Shown here in pieces: positions 36,979 through 47,438 of a DNA stretch of 64,000 nucleotides (positions are counted from its first letter, which is position 1; every line of letters starts with the position of its first letter). The notes under the pieces were generated by a model, which was not told the DNA's origin, did no database searches, and worked only from the letters and a program-made list of their open reading frames with translations. This DNA is from Aureispira sp964404215 (lineage in GTDB: Bacteria > Bacteroidota > Bacteroidia > Chitinophagales > Saprospiraceae): assembly GCA_964404215.1 (NCBI GenBank), contig CAYOJF010000003.1, positions 1 through 64,000 on the forward strand, written 5' to 3'. The position numbers and the translations under genes were made by a program.

Positions 36979-38406
36979 CTACTCTAAGAGATCCTTAAAC
37001 CACAACCCGGAGTCTTTAATGATCCTTTCTTGAGTTTCATAATTGACATGAATAATACCGAAACGGGGAATATAGCCTTCTGCCCATTCAAAATTATCCA
37101 TCATAGACCAAACAAAATAACCTCGTATATCAACTCCTTCTTTTTTGGCCTTCAAAACCTGCCCTAGATATTCCTCAAAAAAAGCGATTCTCTTTTTGTC
37201 GTGTACTTGCCCTTCTTCTACTTTATCTTCAAAGGCTACCCCATTTTCTGTAATGATAATAGGCGGCAAGTTTTTGTATGCCGCAAACTGCTTAATAATC
37301 TCATAAATCCCTTCTGGATAGACCTCCCATCCCATTTCTGTAATTTCTTCAGCTTCTATACCTCTTTTTTCTGGTTTTACCTGATCAAGCCAAACATAAG
37401 GTATCAATGATTTTTGGGCAACTACTCGTGTATAATTTTGCAACCCTATAAAATCAAAGTCAAATTTAACTTTTTCCATATCCCCATCTTGAATATACTT
37501 TTTGATTCCTGCTATAAATTTGAAATTATCGGTAGGATACCCCATCCCTAGAAGTGGTTCTATATACAGTCGATTGAGTAATATATTCGCTCGGTGAGCC
37601 GCTCTTTCGTGTCCTTTCTTTTTGGGATAAATCGCCGAACAAGACAACGTCGTCCCAATATAAGCCCCCTCCACATTTTTGCGAATAATCCGTCCTCCTT
37701 CTGCTTGGCAAATAGTAGCATGATGTACCGCTTTTAGAAATTTCTGCGGAGCAACATACCCAGGAGCATGTACTCCAGCCAGATATCCGACTGCTGTAAA
37801 TGCCATTGGTTCGTTCAGTACCATCCAGTTTTTTACTTTTCCACCATATTCTTTCGTAATCAAGTCAGCATAGGTATTGAACCAGCCCAAAATAGCTCTA
37901 TTTGCCCAACCACCTTTATCTTCTAGTGCCTGTGGCAAATCCCAATGATAAATAGTAATCCATGGTTCGATACCCACTTTAAGGCAGTAATCAATCACTT
38001 TATGATAAAAATCTATACCCTTTTGATTCGGCTTGCCTTCTCCGGTAGGGAAAATACGAGTCCATGCAATAGAAAATCGAAAAACTTGAAAATTCATCTG
38101 CTTAAGCAAATCAATATCCGATTCATAACGATTATAAAAATCACATGCAACATCACCAGTCGTTTTATCTTTGATTTTGTTAGGCTTGGTATGCGTCATA
38201 TGATCCCAGACAGATTCTCCTTTTCCGTCTACATTCCATGCTCCTTCTATCTGATAGGAAGCCGTTGCCACTCCCCACTTGAAATCAGCTCCAAAATCTT
38301 CCTTCGTAAATTTACTATTAGGCTGAGCCAACAAGTCTAGTGGATTCAGCATCGTCATTCCTCCTAGTCCCATTGTTGCTAGTTTTAAAAAATTTCTTCT
38401 TTTCAT
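36979..38406 (-). CDS. GH1 beta-glucosidase with Tat-like signal
   Basis: This protein has 475 residues from the ATG at 38406 and is a family 1 glycoside hydrolase with a TIM barrel. The acid/base Glu199 sits in VLNEP and the nucleophile Glu387 in IITENG; FKWGVATASYQIEGAW near residues 42-57 is the family N-terminal signature. It should cleave beta-glucosides or related disaccharides. The N-terminus MKRRNFLK followed by a hydrophobic stretch and an LLAQ end looks like a twin-arginine export signal, which places the enzyme in the periplasm. The longer frame from 38454 would hide this signal, so I do not use it. Its start region is divergent from truA, with a MITE-like element between. Confidence 0.94.
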   Translation of the reverse strand: MKRRNFLKLATMGLGGMTMLNPLDLLAQPNSKFTKEDFGADFKWGVATASYQIEGAWNVDGKGESVWDHMTHTKPNKIKDKTTGDVACDFYNRYESDIDLLKQMNFQVFRFSIAWTRIFPTGEGKPNQKGIDFYHKVIDYCLKVGIEPWITIYHWDLPQALEDKGGWANRAILGWFNTYADLITKEYGGKVKNWMVLNEPMAFTAVGYLAGVHAPGYVAPQKFLKAVHHATICQAEGGRIIRKNVEGAYIGTTLSCSAIYPKKKGHERAAHRANILLNRLYIEPLLGMGYPTDNFKFIAGIKKYIQDGDMEKVKFDFDFIGLQNYTRVVAQKSLIPYVWLDQVKPEKRGIEAEEITEMGWEVYPEGIYEIIKQFAAYKNLPPIIITENGVAFEDKVEEGQVHDKKRIAFFEEYLGQVLKAKKEGVDIRGYFVWSMMDNFEWAEGYIPRFGIIHVNYETQERIIKDSGLWFKDLLE

Positions 38407-38481
38407 TATCATTCTTTTTGGTGTTGATATAAATATACAACAAGACAACTCCACTGAAAAGTAAAAGAATGCTTACTTTTG

Positions 38482-38675
38482 AATAGAGGTTATTATGAAT
38501 AGAGTTGTATAGAGGGGGCGAGATAGATTTTTTTGATTCGCGACGAGAAGCGGAAATTCGTAGCCTAAGCCTGTCCCAACGGACGTAGGGGCTACGAAAT
38601 TGAGTATTCGAGGAATGCCTAATCGGAAAAAGATATTTTTGTTCCCATACTAATCTATTCGTAATAACCCCTAAT
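38482..38675. mobile_element. MITE-like dispersed repeat, copy B
   Basis: This 194-bp element has 22-bp terminal inverted repeats (38482-38503 and 38654-38675, 19 of 22 matching). It shares most of its length, in the same orientation, with copy A at 28592-28870 but lacks A's two extra segments. The left end contains a doubled GAATAGAG. The centre can fold as CGTAGCC..GGCTACG with an inner GTCC-CAAC-GGAC hairpin. No target duplication is evident. It fills most of the gap between the divergent GH1 and truA genes. Confidence 0.72.
38634..38641 (+). promoter_or_regulatory. -7-like element inside MITE copy B, upstream of truA
   Basis: TATTTTTG matches TAnnTTTG and lies 63 bases before truA, inside the mobile element. 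Copy A has TATTTCTG at the same place. No -33 TTG at standard spacing is visible, so promoter activity is uncertain. Confidence 0.3.
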
Positions 38676-38703
38676 AAACAAAACTAATCAAACTAGTAGT
38701 TTA

Positions 38704-39447
38704 ATGCGTTATTTTTTAGAATTTGCCTACAATGGCACTCGATTTAGTGGTTATCAAGAACAACCTAATGCCTATACCATACAGGCGGCGGTAGAAAAAG
38801 CAATCGCTACACTGCTAAGGACGAAAACTAAAATAGCTGGTTGTGGACGGACAGATACGGGAGTCCATGCCCAACAATATTTCGCCCATTTTGATAGCGA
38901 GATGCATTTAGACGAAAATTTTGTTTATAAAATGAATGCTATCATTGAGAAAGATATCGTCTTCTACGCTATTCATCTAGTGGACTCAGAAGCTCATGCC
39001 CGTTTTGATGCTACTTCTAGGAGCTACAAGTATTATTTAGATTTACAATACAATCCATTTCGACAAGAAACGGCTTATTTCTGTAACTATGCCAATAAAC
39101 TAGACCTTCACAAAATGCAGGTCATGGCTGAGCTACTCCTAAAGTTTGAAGATTTCAATACCTTCTGCAAGACTAACTCTTCTGCTAAAACGACATTATG
39201 TGACCTTAGAAAATCCACATGGGTCTATGATGAATCAGAAAAACAATTGGTATATCACGTTACTGCTAATCGTTTTTTGAGAGGAATGATTCGGCTGATT
39301 GTAGGAATGAGCTTACAGGTAGGCAAGGGGAAAGTATCATTGGCTACAGTAGAAAGTGCTCTACAGCAAAAAGTCCCTCTACAAGAAGCTTTATCTGCTC
39401 CTGCTAAGGGACTTTTCTTAATGGATATTGAGTATTCTTATATTTAA
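38704..39447 (+). CDS. truA: tRNA pseudouridine synthase A
   Basis: This 247-residue enzyme converts uridines 38-40 of the tRNA anticodon arm to pseudouridine. The catalytic Asp51 is in the motif GCGRTDTGVHAQ, with the N-terminal FLEFAYNGTRFSGYQ and the later RFDATSRSYKYYLD and FLRGMIRLIVG blocks all present, and its length is normal. The start ATG gives the standard MRYFLEFAYNG beginning. Single gene; upstream lies MITE copy B. Confidence 0.96.
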   Translation: MRYFLEFAYNGTRFSGYQEQPNAYTIQAAVEKAIATLLRTKTKIAGCGRTDTGVHAQQYFAHFDSEMHLDENFVYKMNAIIEKDIVFYAIHLVDSEAHARFDATSRSYKYYLDLQYNPFRQETAYFCNYANKLDLHKMQVMAELLLKFEDFNTFCKTNSSAKTTLCDLRKSTWVYDESEKQLVYHVTANRFLRGMIRLIVGMSLQVGKGKVSLATVESALQQKVPLQEALSAPAKGLFLMDIEYSYI

Positions 39448-39579
39448 CAGCACTTTTTCCCAAAATGAAATCACTTAATTTTAAATTAAAAATAAAATTA
39501 CATTACAACCTTCTATTAAAGATGACTTTTACGTATTTTGGGAAACCAAAATTATTATTTAACACCCAAAACGTTTTTT

Positions 39580-42500
39580 ATGAAAAAGACACTATTCCTA
39601 TTTCTAGTATTCTACTTAGGAGTGCTAGTTAAGAACCATGCTCAATTTTCCAATGAACCAGATTCAACTTTTTATTCGTTTTTAGATACCTTTTATCATT
39701 ATCACCAAGACGATAGTACAGAAGGGGGAATGTATAACCATGTAAGAAGAGATGTTTTATCTTGGGGAGGTAGGCTTTACCCCTCTGGAGATATGAAAGT
39801 AGCTAATAAAGCATTGATAGAGTACTCAAAAATCTACAATACACCCCCTACGTCCAATCCAATCACCTTATCAAGTGGATCAAGTATTCAGTTTCCCATC
39901 AATCACCCCAATGCTACTGGTTGGAATGAACTTGGTCCAACAGGACCTCAAAGTGTAGCAGGTGGACGTCCTAATACTGCAAGGGGAATGGGGCAAATGC
40001 ATAGAATTGCATTTCATCCTGCTTATGATGGTAATACTAAGAAGACTGTATATGCAGGCTCTCACTATGGAGGACTATTTCGCTCAGATGATGGTGGAGC
40101 AAATTGGTATAATTTTCATACTGACCAAGGATTACCTATTACTTCTATTGGAGGAGTAGCTGTTTCTGATTATAAGGTGTATGTATGTACAGGCAATGGA
40201 GATTATGGGTTCACTTTTGGATATCAGGCATATTATCAGCCTTTTCATTCACTTTTGGGAGCGAATCCTACCCATACTGTTGGAGTATATAGGTATGATA
40301 TGACTACTACCAATCAATGGGAAGATATTAATGGAGCTGTTACTATGATTGATGGCACTACAGCGTCTAGCCTTTTAGATGTATTTGAAGGTGGCGGAAC
40401 AATGAGAGAAATTATTGTTCACCCAACAAATGATAATATAGTTCTTATAGCTACTAGTCATGGAATTTTCAAGACTATAAATAGTGGTAATAATTGGACA
40501 CAAGTTTTAATAGGTCCTTCTGTAACTACATGGGATACAGAATGGAGGGGGTTAGAGTTTCATCCTACTAACTCTAATATTGTTTATGCTAGTGGAAGAG
40601 ATATTTACCAATCTACAGATGGTGGTAATACATGGACTTCTATGACTAACGGAACTATAGATTTAGTATTACCTACTAGCTTTGATGTCAAGAGAATAAA
40701 TGTAGCTACAACACCTGCTAAGCCAAATAATGTTTATGCTCAAATTATAGGGAATACTGGAAGAAGGTTATATTTGTATGATGGTACCAGCTGGCTTTTT
40801 AAAGCAGCTCTTACCACACCGAGTGAAGGTTTTGAAAATCCTAGCTGGAATGGAATAGCAGTCTCTCCAGTAGATGGTTCTGATGTATTTATAGGTGCAA
40901 TTGTGAATCACAGGTGTCAAAACTTCTTAAGCCTTGGAACAGTTGGATTCAATAGGATAAATGCAACTAGAGGTCATGACCCAGCAATACATCATGATGT
41001 CCATGTCTTAGAATTTCCACCAAATAACTTGAGTAATAAATTATTTTTTGGGACTCACGGAGGAATTAGTGAATATGATTTGACTACTTCTAGTTGGAGG
41101 GCACTTTATAATGGCTTAGGAGTTTCTACTATATGGACTTTTGATGACTGGGAGGGAAAATATGGAGTCATTGCTTTAGCTAAGCAAGATATTGGTGTTG
41201 ACTACACTAGAGATAATGGTCAGATATGGTTTGCTCATGACCTTATTGGTGATGGATATGGGGTTCAGATAGATGACCATTCTGGTCTTTCTTTTTGGAT
41301 AGGTAGTAATGGTTATGTGGGAATTCGAAATATCTACCCTTCTTTTTCTACCCCTACAGATATTAGCCCTCGAATACCTTTTGATCCAGGGACAGGAGAT
41401 CCTTCATTTATTCCATCTACATTTAAAATGATTAACCACCCTAAAACAGAAGAACTCTATTTTGGATTATCAGAGCTACATAGAAGAGGTTTTTTAACAG
41501 CTATTGAGCAAAATGCAGGAGGAGGAATTTATCCATGGACACCCAAATCTGATATATATCAAGCTCCAGGCAAATCTGCTCAATGGACAAGACAAATTAT
41601 GGAAGTTGCCTTTTCAGAAGATGAGAATACAGACAATGCTTATGTTTCTACATTGAATTACACATCTCCCTCTCCAACTGGAAGTAGGTTCCGTTCTGGA
41701 TTTTTTGTATCAGATCAGAGTGTTTGTTCAACTTGTTTTGTAGATAAAACAGGAGGAGTTCCTGTGTCGACTAATCCTAATATTCCTGCTAATTATGGCG
41801 ATCCTAATCCTATCACAGGGATAGCTGTCGATCCTCTGAATGGAGATAGAGTTTGGGTGACTTTTACAGGATTTGATCCTACCTTGAAAGTATATTATTC
41901 ATCTAACAAAGGAGATGCTAATACATGGGTAAGCTATGATGATGCTAATCAATCATTGGCAAATATGAATATGTCTGTTAATGGTATTGTGTATCAAAGA
42001 GGAACTAACGATCGACTCTATATCGCTACAGATGTAGGAATTTTTGTACGAGAAAATGGAGGAAATTGGTTAAGGTTTGATAATGCAGTTAATCCTTTTC
42101 CTAATACTAGAGTAACAGAATTGAAAATTAACTACTGTTCAGGCAAATTATTAGCGGCTACTTTTGGTAGAGGAGTCTGGGAAGCAGACTTGCTCCCTGC
42201 AGAAGAAGACATTAATCTGAGAAGTTTCCGTGTAGTGGACAATAACGAGACATGGAATACAGATAAAAATATGACGAGAGATATTAGAGTAAAACAAGGA
42301 GCAACCCTTACTTTATCTACTATGACACTCAATATGCCAGCTGGTGGATTGATAGTAGTAGAAACAGGAGCAAAGTTAGTAGTGGATGGTAGTACGATTA
42401 CTAATTTGTGTGGAGAAACTTGGGTCGGTATACAAATATGGGGAGATGATACCCAAGAACAAACCTCACTACACCAAGGGCATTTAGTACTCAATGGTGC

Positions 42501-44832
42501 TACTGTTGAGTATGCTAAGGAAGCTATGAGTCCATGGGAGGTCGATAACCCTAATGGGACAGGAGGAATAGTGGAAGCCACGAATAGTACTTTTGTGAAT
42601 AACTGGCGTACGAGTGGTTTTATGCGATATAACTCTCCTAGTGGACAAAGGGAAAAGAGCCGTTTTGCTAATTGTACCTTTACAGTCAATGATGATATTC
42701 GTCCTTTCAATAATCAACCCAATTCTTTTTTAGGGCATCTTTCGATGTGGGACATTAGTGGGATATTGATAGAGGGCTGTACGTTTAAGGATGAGCGTTC
42801 TTCTAAAACAACTGATAGTTATGGAATCTATACTTTGTCTGCCACTCCAAATATCAGAGGTTTACAACAAGGAAGTATCCTAAACCCTCGAAAACCGAAT
42901 ACTTTTGAAGGACTAGAGCGAGCGGTAGAAATAGGTAATCCTGCTACACATAACTTTACTACACAAGTAGACCAAGCTATTTTTATTGATAATGAACAAG
43001 CGTTGACCATTCGTAATCATGATAATGCTACCATTATCAGAAATAGTTTTGAAATAGGTGGTTTTCCAAATAATGTTCCTCCTTCTAGTGGACTTGTTCA
43101 GGAGTATGGATTAGGTTTCATCAACTCTGGTAGCTTTGTGGCTCAACAAAATAACTTTGAAGCCAATAACACTACTGACCCTACCATAGGGTCATGGATA
43201 GATGAAACAGGAGATACCGGTAATGATATTATCAATAATAATTATACTAACCTAACAGGAGCTATCTTAGCTCACGGTCAGAATGCTAATCCACAAATTA
43301 TAGCTTCGGGAAGTCAGTTTCTATGTAACGAATCTTCTGACAATACCGCTTTGGATTATGGAGTACTAGATAACACGAATGGAACCAATACCCCTTCCAG
43401 TATCAATACGAATCAAGGTTCCAATAGTGCTGCTGCAAGAAATACTTTTTCGGGAGCAGTATCTTATCACTTCTTTAATTTTTCAAATACAATAAGTCCT
43501 ATAGATTATTGGTTTGATCCTAATGGAGTCAATGAAACACCTGATCCAAGTAGATTACTGAATGTTCAAGATTTTGGAATTCCTGCTAATAATCAGTGTA
43601 TAGACCAATACACGGACCCCAATACTACTAGCAGTACAGGGAACAATGGTGGACCAATGTTGAGAAGTACCATGAAAAATAATCATTATGCAGCAGTGGC
43701 TCAATACAATCAACTTAAGAGTGAGTATGATGGAAAAATAGATAATGGAGATACAGAGGCTTTATTGTTGACGATAGAAGAAACACCGCCATCAGATAAA
43801 GGGAGCTTAAAAGTATATCTATTGGATATCGCCCCGTTTTTGAGTCAAGAAGTGCTGCTATTTACAGCAGGAAGAGGGCTATACAATAGTATAGATTTGA
43901 AAGAAATTATAAAAGCTAATCCTGATGTTATAAAAGCAACAAATTTCATGGAGGACCTGGCACTAATAGAAAATTCTCCTTTAGAGGAAAATGATTTAGA
44001 GGAAATAGAGAATTCTCCTACCAGTAGTCAAGAATCGGGGACACCCACTTTCGAAAGAGCAGAATTAGGCAGTCAAATAGCACAACAATACAGACTGCTC
44101 AATTTTTGGGCAGGAGAGGTGTACAAAAGTTATGCTAATGATACTATTGTGTCTGAGCCAGACACCCTAATGACTTGGATTCAGAACAAGAAAGGGTTAT
44201 CGGCTGCTTACGAATTAGTAGAATATTACTGGAGAACAGGGCAAGAAGCACTTGCTTTTAGCACATTAGCCAGTATAGCAAATAGTAATGAGCTAGAAGG
44301 GGTGAGATTGCAAAATCATACAGCTTTGGTAGAGTTGAAGACTTTATATCAGACGGTAGCACAAGACAACAGAACCATTGCCCAGCTCGAAAGAGAGGAA
44401 GTGGTACAGCTGGAAGCGATTGCCAACCTAAAAGCGGGTACTGCTTCTTCTCAGGCAGCTAATATTGTATCTTTCTTTTATACCCCTAGTACTCGATACT
44501 ATCCAATGTTACCTGATTTGGCAGGGCGTTCTAATTTCTACCAGCAGGAGGAAGGAAAAATTACTACAGTTACTACCAGTAGTCTTTCAGGATACCCCAA
44601 CCCAGCTATCAACTGGGTAGACTTGATCTATGAACTCCCGAGTGGTAAGACAGAAGGGATAGTCTATATTACTGCTAGTAATGGACAATTGATAGAACAG
44701 ATAAAAGTGAATCAAATCAAAGGTTCTATCAATCTTAATACAACTCCATGGACTGCAGGGATTTACTTTGCTAGTCTATGGACAGCAGATAACCAACAGT
44801 TACAAGTTTATAAAATAGTGATTAAAAAATAA
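39580..44832 (+). CDS. Large T9SS cargo: beta-propeller plus beta-helix
   Basis: This protein has 1750 residues from the ATG at 39580, which opens into a signal peptide (ending NHAQ); an upstream in-frame ATG at 39538 gives an unlikely leader. The first half (about 110-860) has recurring sialidase/VPS10-like BNR repeats such as RSDDGGANWYNF, TINSGNNWTQV and QSTDGGNTWTS, so a beta-propeller is expected. A right-handed beta-helix-like stretch follows (about 900-1330; GATLTLSTMTL, VDGSTITN, EGCTFKDE), then a helical segment (about 1370-1640) and a T9SS type A sorting domain (about 1670-1750, ending KIVIKK). No catalytic motif is evident. It is likely a large surface or released protein of unknown target. 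Confidence 0.9.
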   Translation: MKKTLFLFLVFYLGVLVKNHAQFSNEPDSTFYSFLDTFYHYHQDDSTEGGMYNHVRRDVLSWGGRLYPSGDMKVANKALIEYSKIYNTPPTSNPITLSSGSSIQFPINHPNATGWNELGPTGPQSVAGGRPNTARGMGQMHRIAFHPAYDGNTKKTVYAGSHYGGLFRSDDGGANWYNFHTDQGLPITSIGGVAVSDYKVYVCTGNGDYGFTFGYQAYYQPFHSLLGANPTHTVGVYRYDMTTTNQWEDINGAVTMIDGTTASSLLDVFEGGGTMREIIVHPTNDNIVLIATSHGIFKTINSGNNWTQVLIGPSVTTWDTEWRGLEFHPTNSNIVYASGRDIYQSTDGGNTWTSMTNGTIDLVLPTSFDVKRINVATTPAKPNNVYAQIIGNTGRRLYLYDGTSWLFKAALTTPSEGFENPSWNGIAVSPVDGSDVFIGAIVNHRCQNFLSLGTVGFNRINATRGHDPAIHHDVHVLEFPPNNLSNKLFFGTHGGISEYDLTTSSWRALYNGLGVSTIWTFDDWEGKYGVIALAKQDIGVDYTRDNGQIWFAHDLIGDGYGVQIDDHSGLSFWIGSNGYVGIRNIYPSFSTPTDISPRIPFDPGTGDPSFIPSTFKMINHPKTEELYFGLSELHRRGFLTAIEQNAGGGIYPWTPKSDIYQAPGKSAQWTRQIMEVAFSEDENTDNAYVSTLNYTSPSPTGSRFRSGFFVSDQSVCSTCFVDKTGGVPVSTNPNIPANYGDPNPITGIAVDPLNGDRVWVTFTGFDPTLKVYYSSNKGDANTWVSYDDANQSLANMNMSVNGIVYQRGTNDRLYIATDVGIFVRENGGNWLRFDNAVNPFPNTRVTELKINYCSGKLLAATFGRGVWEADLLPAEEDINLRSFRVVDNNETWNTDKNMTRDIRVKQGATLTLSTMTLNMPAGGLIVVETGAKLVVDGSTITNLCGETWVGIQIWGDDTQEQTSLHQGHLVLNGATVEYAKEAMSPWEVDNPNGTGGIVEATNSTFVNNWRTSGFMRYNSPSGQREKSRFANCTFTVNDDIRPFNNQPNSFLGHLSMWDISGILIEGCTFKDERSSKTTDSYGIYTLSATPNIRGLQQGSILNPRKPNTFEGLERAVEIGNPATHNFTTQVDQAIFIDNEQALTIRNHDNATIIRNSFEIGGFPNNVPPSSGLVQEYGLGFINSGSFVAQQNNFEANNTTDPTIGSWIDETGDTGNDIINNNYTNLTGAILAHGQNANPQIIASGSQFLCNESSDNTALDYGVLDNTNGTNTPSSINTNQGSNSAAARNTFSGAVSYHFFNFSNTISPIDYWFDPNGVNETPDPSRLLNVQDFGIPANNQCIDQYTDPNTTSSTGNNGGPMLRSTMKNNHYAAVAQYNQLKSEYDGKIDNGDTEALLLTIEETPPSDKGSLKVYLLDIAPFLSQEVLLFTAGRGLYNSIDLKEIIKANPDVIKATNFMEDLALIENSPLEENDLEEIENSPTSSQESGTPTFERAELGSQIAQQYRLLNFWAGEVYKSYANDTIVSEPDTLMTWIQNKKGLSAAYELVEYYWRTGQEALAFSTLASIANSNELEGVRLQNHTALVELKTLYQTVAQDNRTIAQLEREEVVQLEAIANLKAGTASSQAANIVSFFYTPSTRYYPMLPDLAGRSNFYQQEEGKITTVTTSSLSGYPNPAINWVDLIYELPSGKTEGIVYITASNGQLIEQIKVNQIKGSINLNTTPWTAGIYFASLWTADNQQLQVYKIVIKK

Positions 44833-44851
44833 GTACTATTTATTCATGATG

Positions 44852-44886
44852 ACCGTCCAAGGGACTAAAACCTTGGACGGTTTTTA
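44852..44886 (+). terminator. Rho-independent terminator
   Basis: A perfect 11-bp GC-rich stem (ACCGTCCAAGG at 44852-44862, complement at 44871-44881) followed by a T tract, 20 bases after the stop codon of the large cargo gene. Confidence 0.9.
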
Positions 44887-44899
44887 ATTCATTATAAAT

Positions 44900-46459
44900 A
44901 TGAAATTATTATTTACAATAGGTGTATTATACTGCTTTATGAGTAATACTATTGCTCAAACAATCACGTTCAATAAGAGAATGACAGTAGGCTGTGTCAA
45001 TAGTATTTTTACAGGACTTTATGAAGCTGATTCTTGTTATTATATGATGGGAATGGCTAGAGATACTATAAATTGCCAGAGAAGTAGCTTATTTGCTAAG
45101 CTAGATTATCTAGGTAATATTACAGAGTACAAAATTACAGTAGGTGATGAGACATGGATGGCAAGTTTCCATAAAAGCTTAGATAATAACTTTATCAACA
45201 GCCTTTCTTATTTTGATAGTCTAGGGTATGTGGGCAGTATCCAGAAATATAATAATAAAGGTAATGTCTTACAACATATTTCATTTGTTAACCCGCTAGT
45301 ACTAGGAGATTATATCGTTCCAAAGGATATGATACAAACTAGAGATAGTGGTTACCTAGCCATTAGTGCAATTACAGATGTAATAGACGATGAACAAGAC
45401 ATTTATATAACCAAATTTACGACCACAGGGCAGTTAGATTGGTCAGATACCATAGGGTTTAGGAATAGTCTCAATGAAGAATTTGCCTCCTTGTATCATG
45501 ATAAAGCCAATGAGCAGTATATTATAGGTTATTTGCAAGATAACATGCAATTAGCTCCTAATCGTCCTATTATCAGATGTATGTTACAAGCATTGGATCA
45601 TAATGGGAACATCCTATGGACTTGGGGAAGTCCTTACTTTGGAAAACAGGTACATGGTGCCAATGATATTATACAGACTCAAGATGGAGGCTATGTAGCA
45701 GTTTCTGCTTTGGGGGGAAGTCGTGTTGTTAGTAACAATAGTCGAATAGAGTATTTTTATGACCCTTACATCTTTAAGCTAGATAGTGCTAGAAATATGC
45801 TTTGGGAACATTCTTTTGAATGCAAGTATGCAGAAGCACTTGCTTTTCAAAAGGTAGTAGAATTAGATGACAGCAGTATAGTAGTGGCAGGAGAATTTGG
45901 TCAGATTTACCCAGATACTCTCAATCCTCAATATGCTGTTCAACAAGCTAAAGTAGTGAAGCTAAAAACAGATGGGACTATCCTATGGGATAGAGATTAT
46001 GCTTATTTGACAGCAGCTTATTCTTCTCATCGCATTTTTGATATGATTAGTACTAAGGATGATGGCATCCTCATTTGTGGTTCTGCATCAGGTTCAGGTC
46101 AAGGAGCTTTACAACAGGGTTGGCTCCTCAAGCTGGATGAACATGGGTGTTTAGTACCAGGCTGTCATCTGGTCAGTGGGGTTCTGCCCCCTAGTGCTAC
46201 TAGCTCTGTAGAGCTGCTATTATACCCTAACCCTGCTACACAATTTCTGAATGTTTTCTATCAGTCAAGTCAGCAAGATGGAGAGCTATCTTTTAGCATT
46301 ATCAATGTACAAGGTCAGATTCTTCAACAATATAAAAATACCGCTACTAGTGGAAAAACTTATATGTTAGACGTGGGAGAGTTACCTACTGGTAACTATT
46401 TCTTAGAAGTAGATTTAGATGGAAATCTAATGAAAACAGAACAATTTATAAAACAATAA
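44900..46459 (+). CDS. T9SS type A cargo with propeller-like repeats
   Basis: This 519-residue protein has a signal peptide (about 1-19, ending IAQ), a repetitive beta-rich region with units such as LDxxGNILWTWG, IIQTQDGGYVAVSA and LKTDGTILWDRDY (about 60-430), typical of Bacteroidota propeller-like repeat proteins, and a T9SS type A sorting domain (about 435-519; LYPNPATQFLNV, GNYFLEV, final EQFIKQ). Its start lies just after a terminator. It is followed 11 bp later by another cargo gene, so the two are likely cotranscribed. The substrate or partner is unknown. Confidence 0.88.
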   Translation: MKLLFTIGVLYCFMSNTIAQTITFNKRMTVGCVNSIFTGLYEADSCYYMMGMARDTINCQRSSLFAKLDYLGNITEYKITVGDETWMASFHKSLDNNFINSLSYFDSLGYVGSIQKYNNKGNVLQHISFVNPLVLGDYIVPKDMIQTRDSGYLAISAITDVIDDEQDIYITKFTTTGQLDWSDTIGFRNSLNEEFASLYHDKANEQYIIGYLQDNMQLAPNRPIIRCMLQALDHNGNILWTWGSPYFGKQVHGANDIIQTQDGGYVAVSALGGSRVVSNNSRIEYFYDPYIFKLDSARNMLWEHSFECKYAEALAFQKVVELDDSSIVVAGEFGQIYPDTLNPQYAVQQAKVVKLKTDGTILWDRDYAYLTAAYSSHRIFDMISTKDDGILICGSASGSGQGALQQGWLLKLDEHGCLVPGCHLVSGVLPPSATSSVELLLYPNPATQFLNVFYQSSQQDGELSFSIINVQGQILQQYKNTATSGKTYMLDVGELPTGNYFLEVDLDGNLMKTEQFIKQ

Positions 46460-46470
46460 AAATACACCTT

Positions 46471-47376
46471 ATGAAACAATTATTACTCACCTTATTATTA
46501 CAAGGCTTTTTTATAGGCATAGCAGTCTGTCAAACTTACAATCCATTAATAAGACCTAATACCTTTTGGAATGAGAATTTTGGAGATGGGATGCAGTTTT
46601 GTAGAGCAACAGGAGGCGAGCGACTCTATTTTCAAGGAGACACTATGATTAATGGGTTTCAGTATGAAATACTAAGAGGACATCCATTATATTCTTTATC
46701 CACTCCCTATTGTCCTCCTTATGCAGCAGACTTTAGTACTTCTACTATCGTCAATTATATGAGAGAAGATACTGCTACCAAACAGGTTTTTGTTTACACA
46801 GATGATTTTAATGGCAATCATCCTAGTGGTGGCTATTTATTATTTGATTTTTCTTTGAATGTAGGAGACACCATCAATGGAATGATTGTGAACACCATAG
46901 ATTCAGTGACTTTGCTAGATGGAGCGACACGTAAAAGATGGAATTTTGACCCATCAGGTAATTTCTTTTACATAGAAGGTATAGGAGGCAAACAAGGGAT
47001 GTATCATCCTTTTCAGAGGGTTGGTTTAGGATATTGGACGGAACCGCTCTGCATTTCTGAAAATGGAAGTGAAATATATGGAGACCGATGCAATGACAAC
47101 GTCCTCAGTGTAAAAGAACCACCCCCTACTGTTTCCTTTGAAATTTACCCTAATCCTGCTCAGGATGGTATTACAGTTGAGTTGCCATCTGATTTTAACC
47201 ATCAGAGTGCTATTATTAGTATATTTAATGCACAAGGACAGGTGCTGCAAGAGCAGAAAAGCATAGTAGATAATACTGTAATACTTTCACTATTGGATTA
47301 TCCTGCTGGAATGTACTTTATACAGGTCAGAGATGAAGACAAAATTATTGGAATAGAGAAATTTGTTGTAGAGTGA
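46471..47376 (+). CDS. Small T9SS type A cargo of unknown function
   Basis: This 301-residue protein has a signal peptide (about 1-20, ending AVCQ), a beta-rich body of about 190 residues with several aromatic and cysteine residues and no domain that I recognise, and a T9SS type A sorting domain (about 222-301; EIYPNPAQDGITVEL, GMYFIQV, final EKFVVE). It is in an operon with the preceding cargo gene. A MITE-like element follows downstream. Confidence 0.86.
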   Translation: MKQLLLTLLLQGFFIGIAVCQTYNPLIRPNTFWNENFGDGMQFCRATGGERLYFQGDTMINGFQYEILRGHPLYSLSTPYCPPYAADFSTSTIVNYMREDTATKQVFVYTDDFNGNHPSGGYLLFDFSLNVGDTINGMIVNTIDSVTLLDGATRKRWNFDPSGNFFYIEGIGGKQGMYHPFQRVGLGYWTEPLCISENGSEIYGDRCNDNVLSVKEPPPTVSFEIYPNPAQDGITVELPSDFNHQSAIISIFNAQGQVLQEQKSIVDNTVILSLLDYPAGMYFIQVRDEDKIIGIEKFVVE

Positions 47377-47438
47377 TGACGACTATCGTGAGATCAGTTA
47401 TAGCCAAAGTGTTGGGTAACTTTTCGAACAAGCTTTAG

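Noticed and set aside
38407..38454. Longer start for the GH1 gene
   Set aside because: It would bury the Tat-like signal MKRRNFLK behind 16 residues that are not signal-like.
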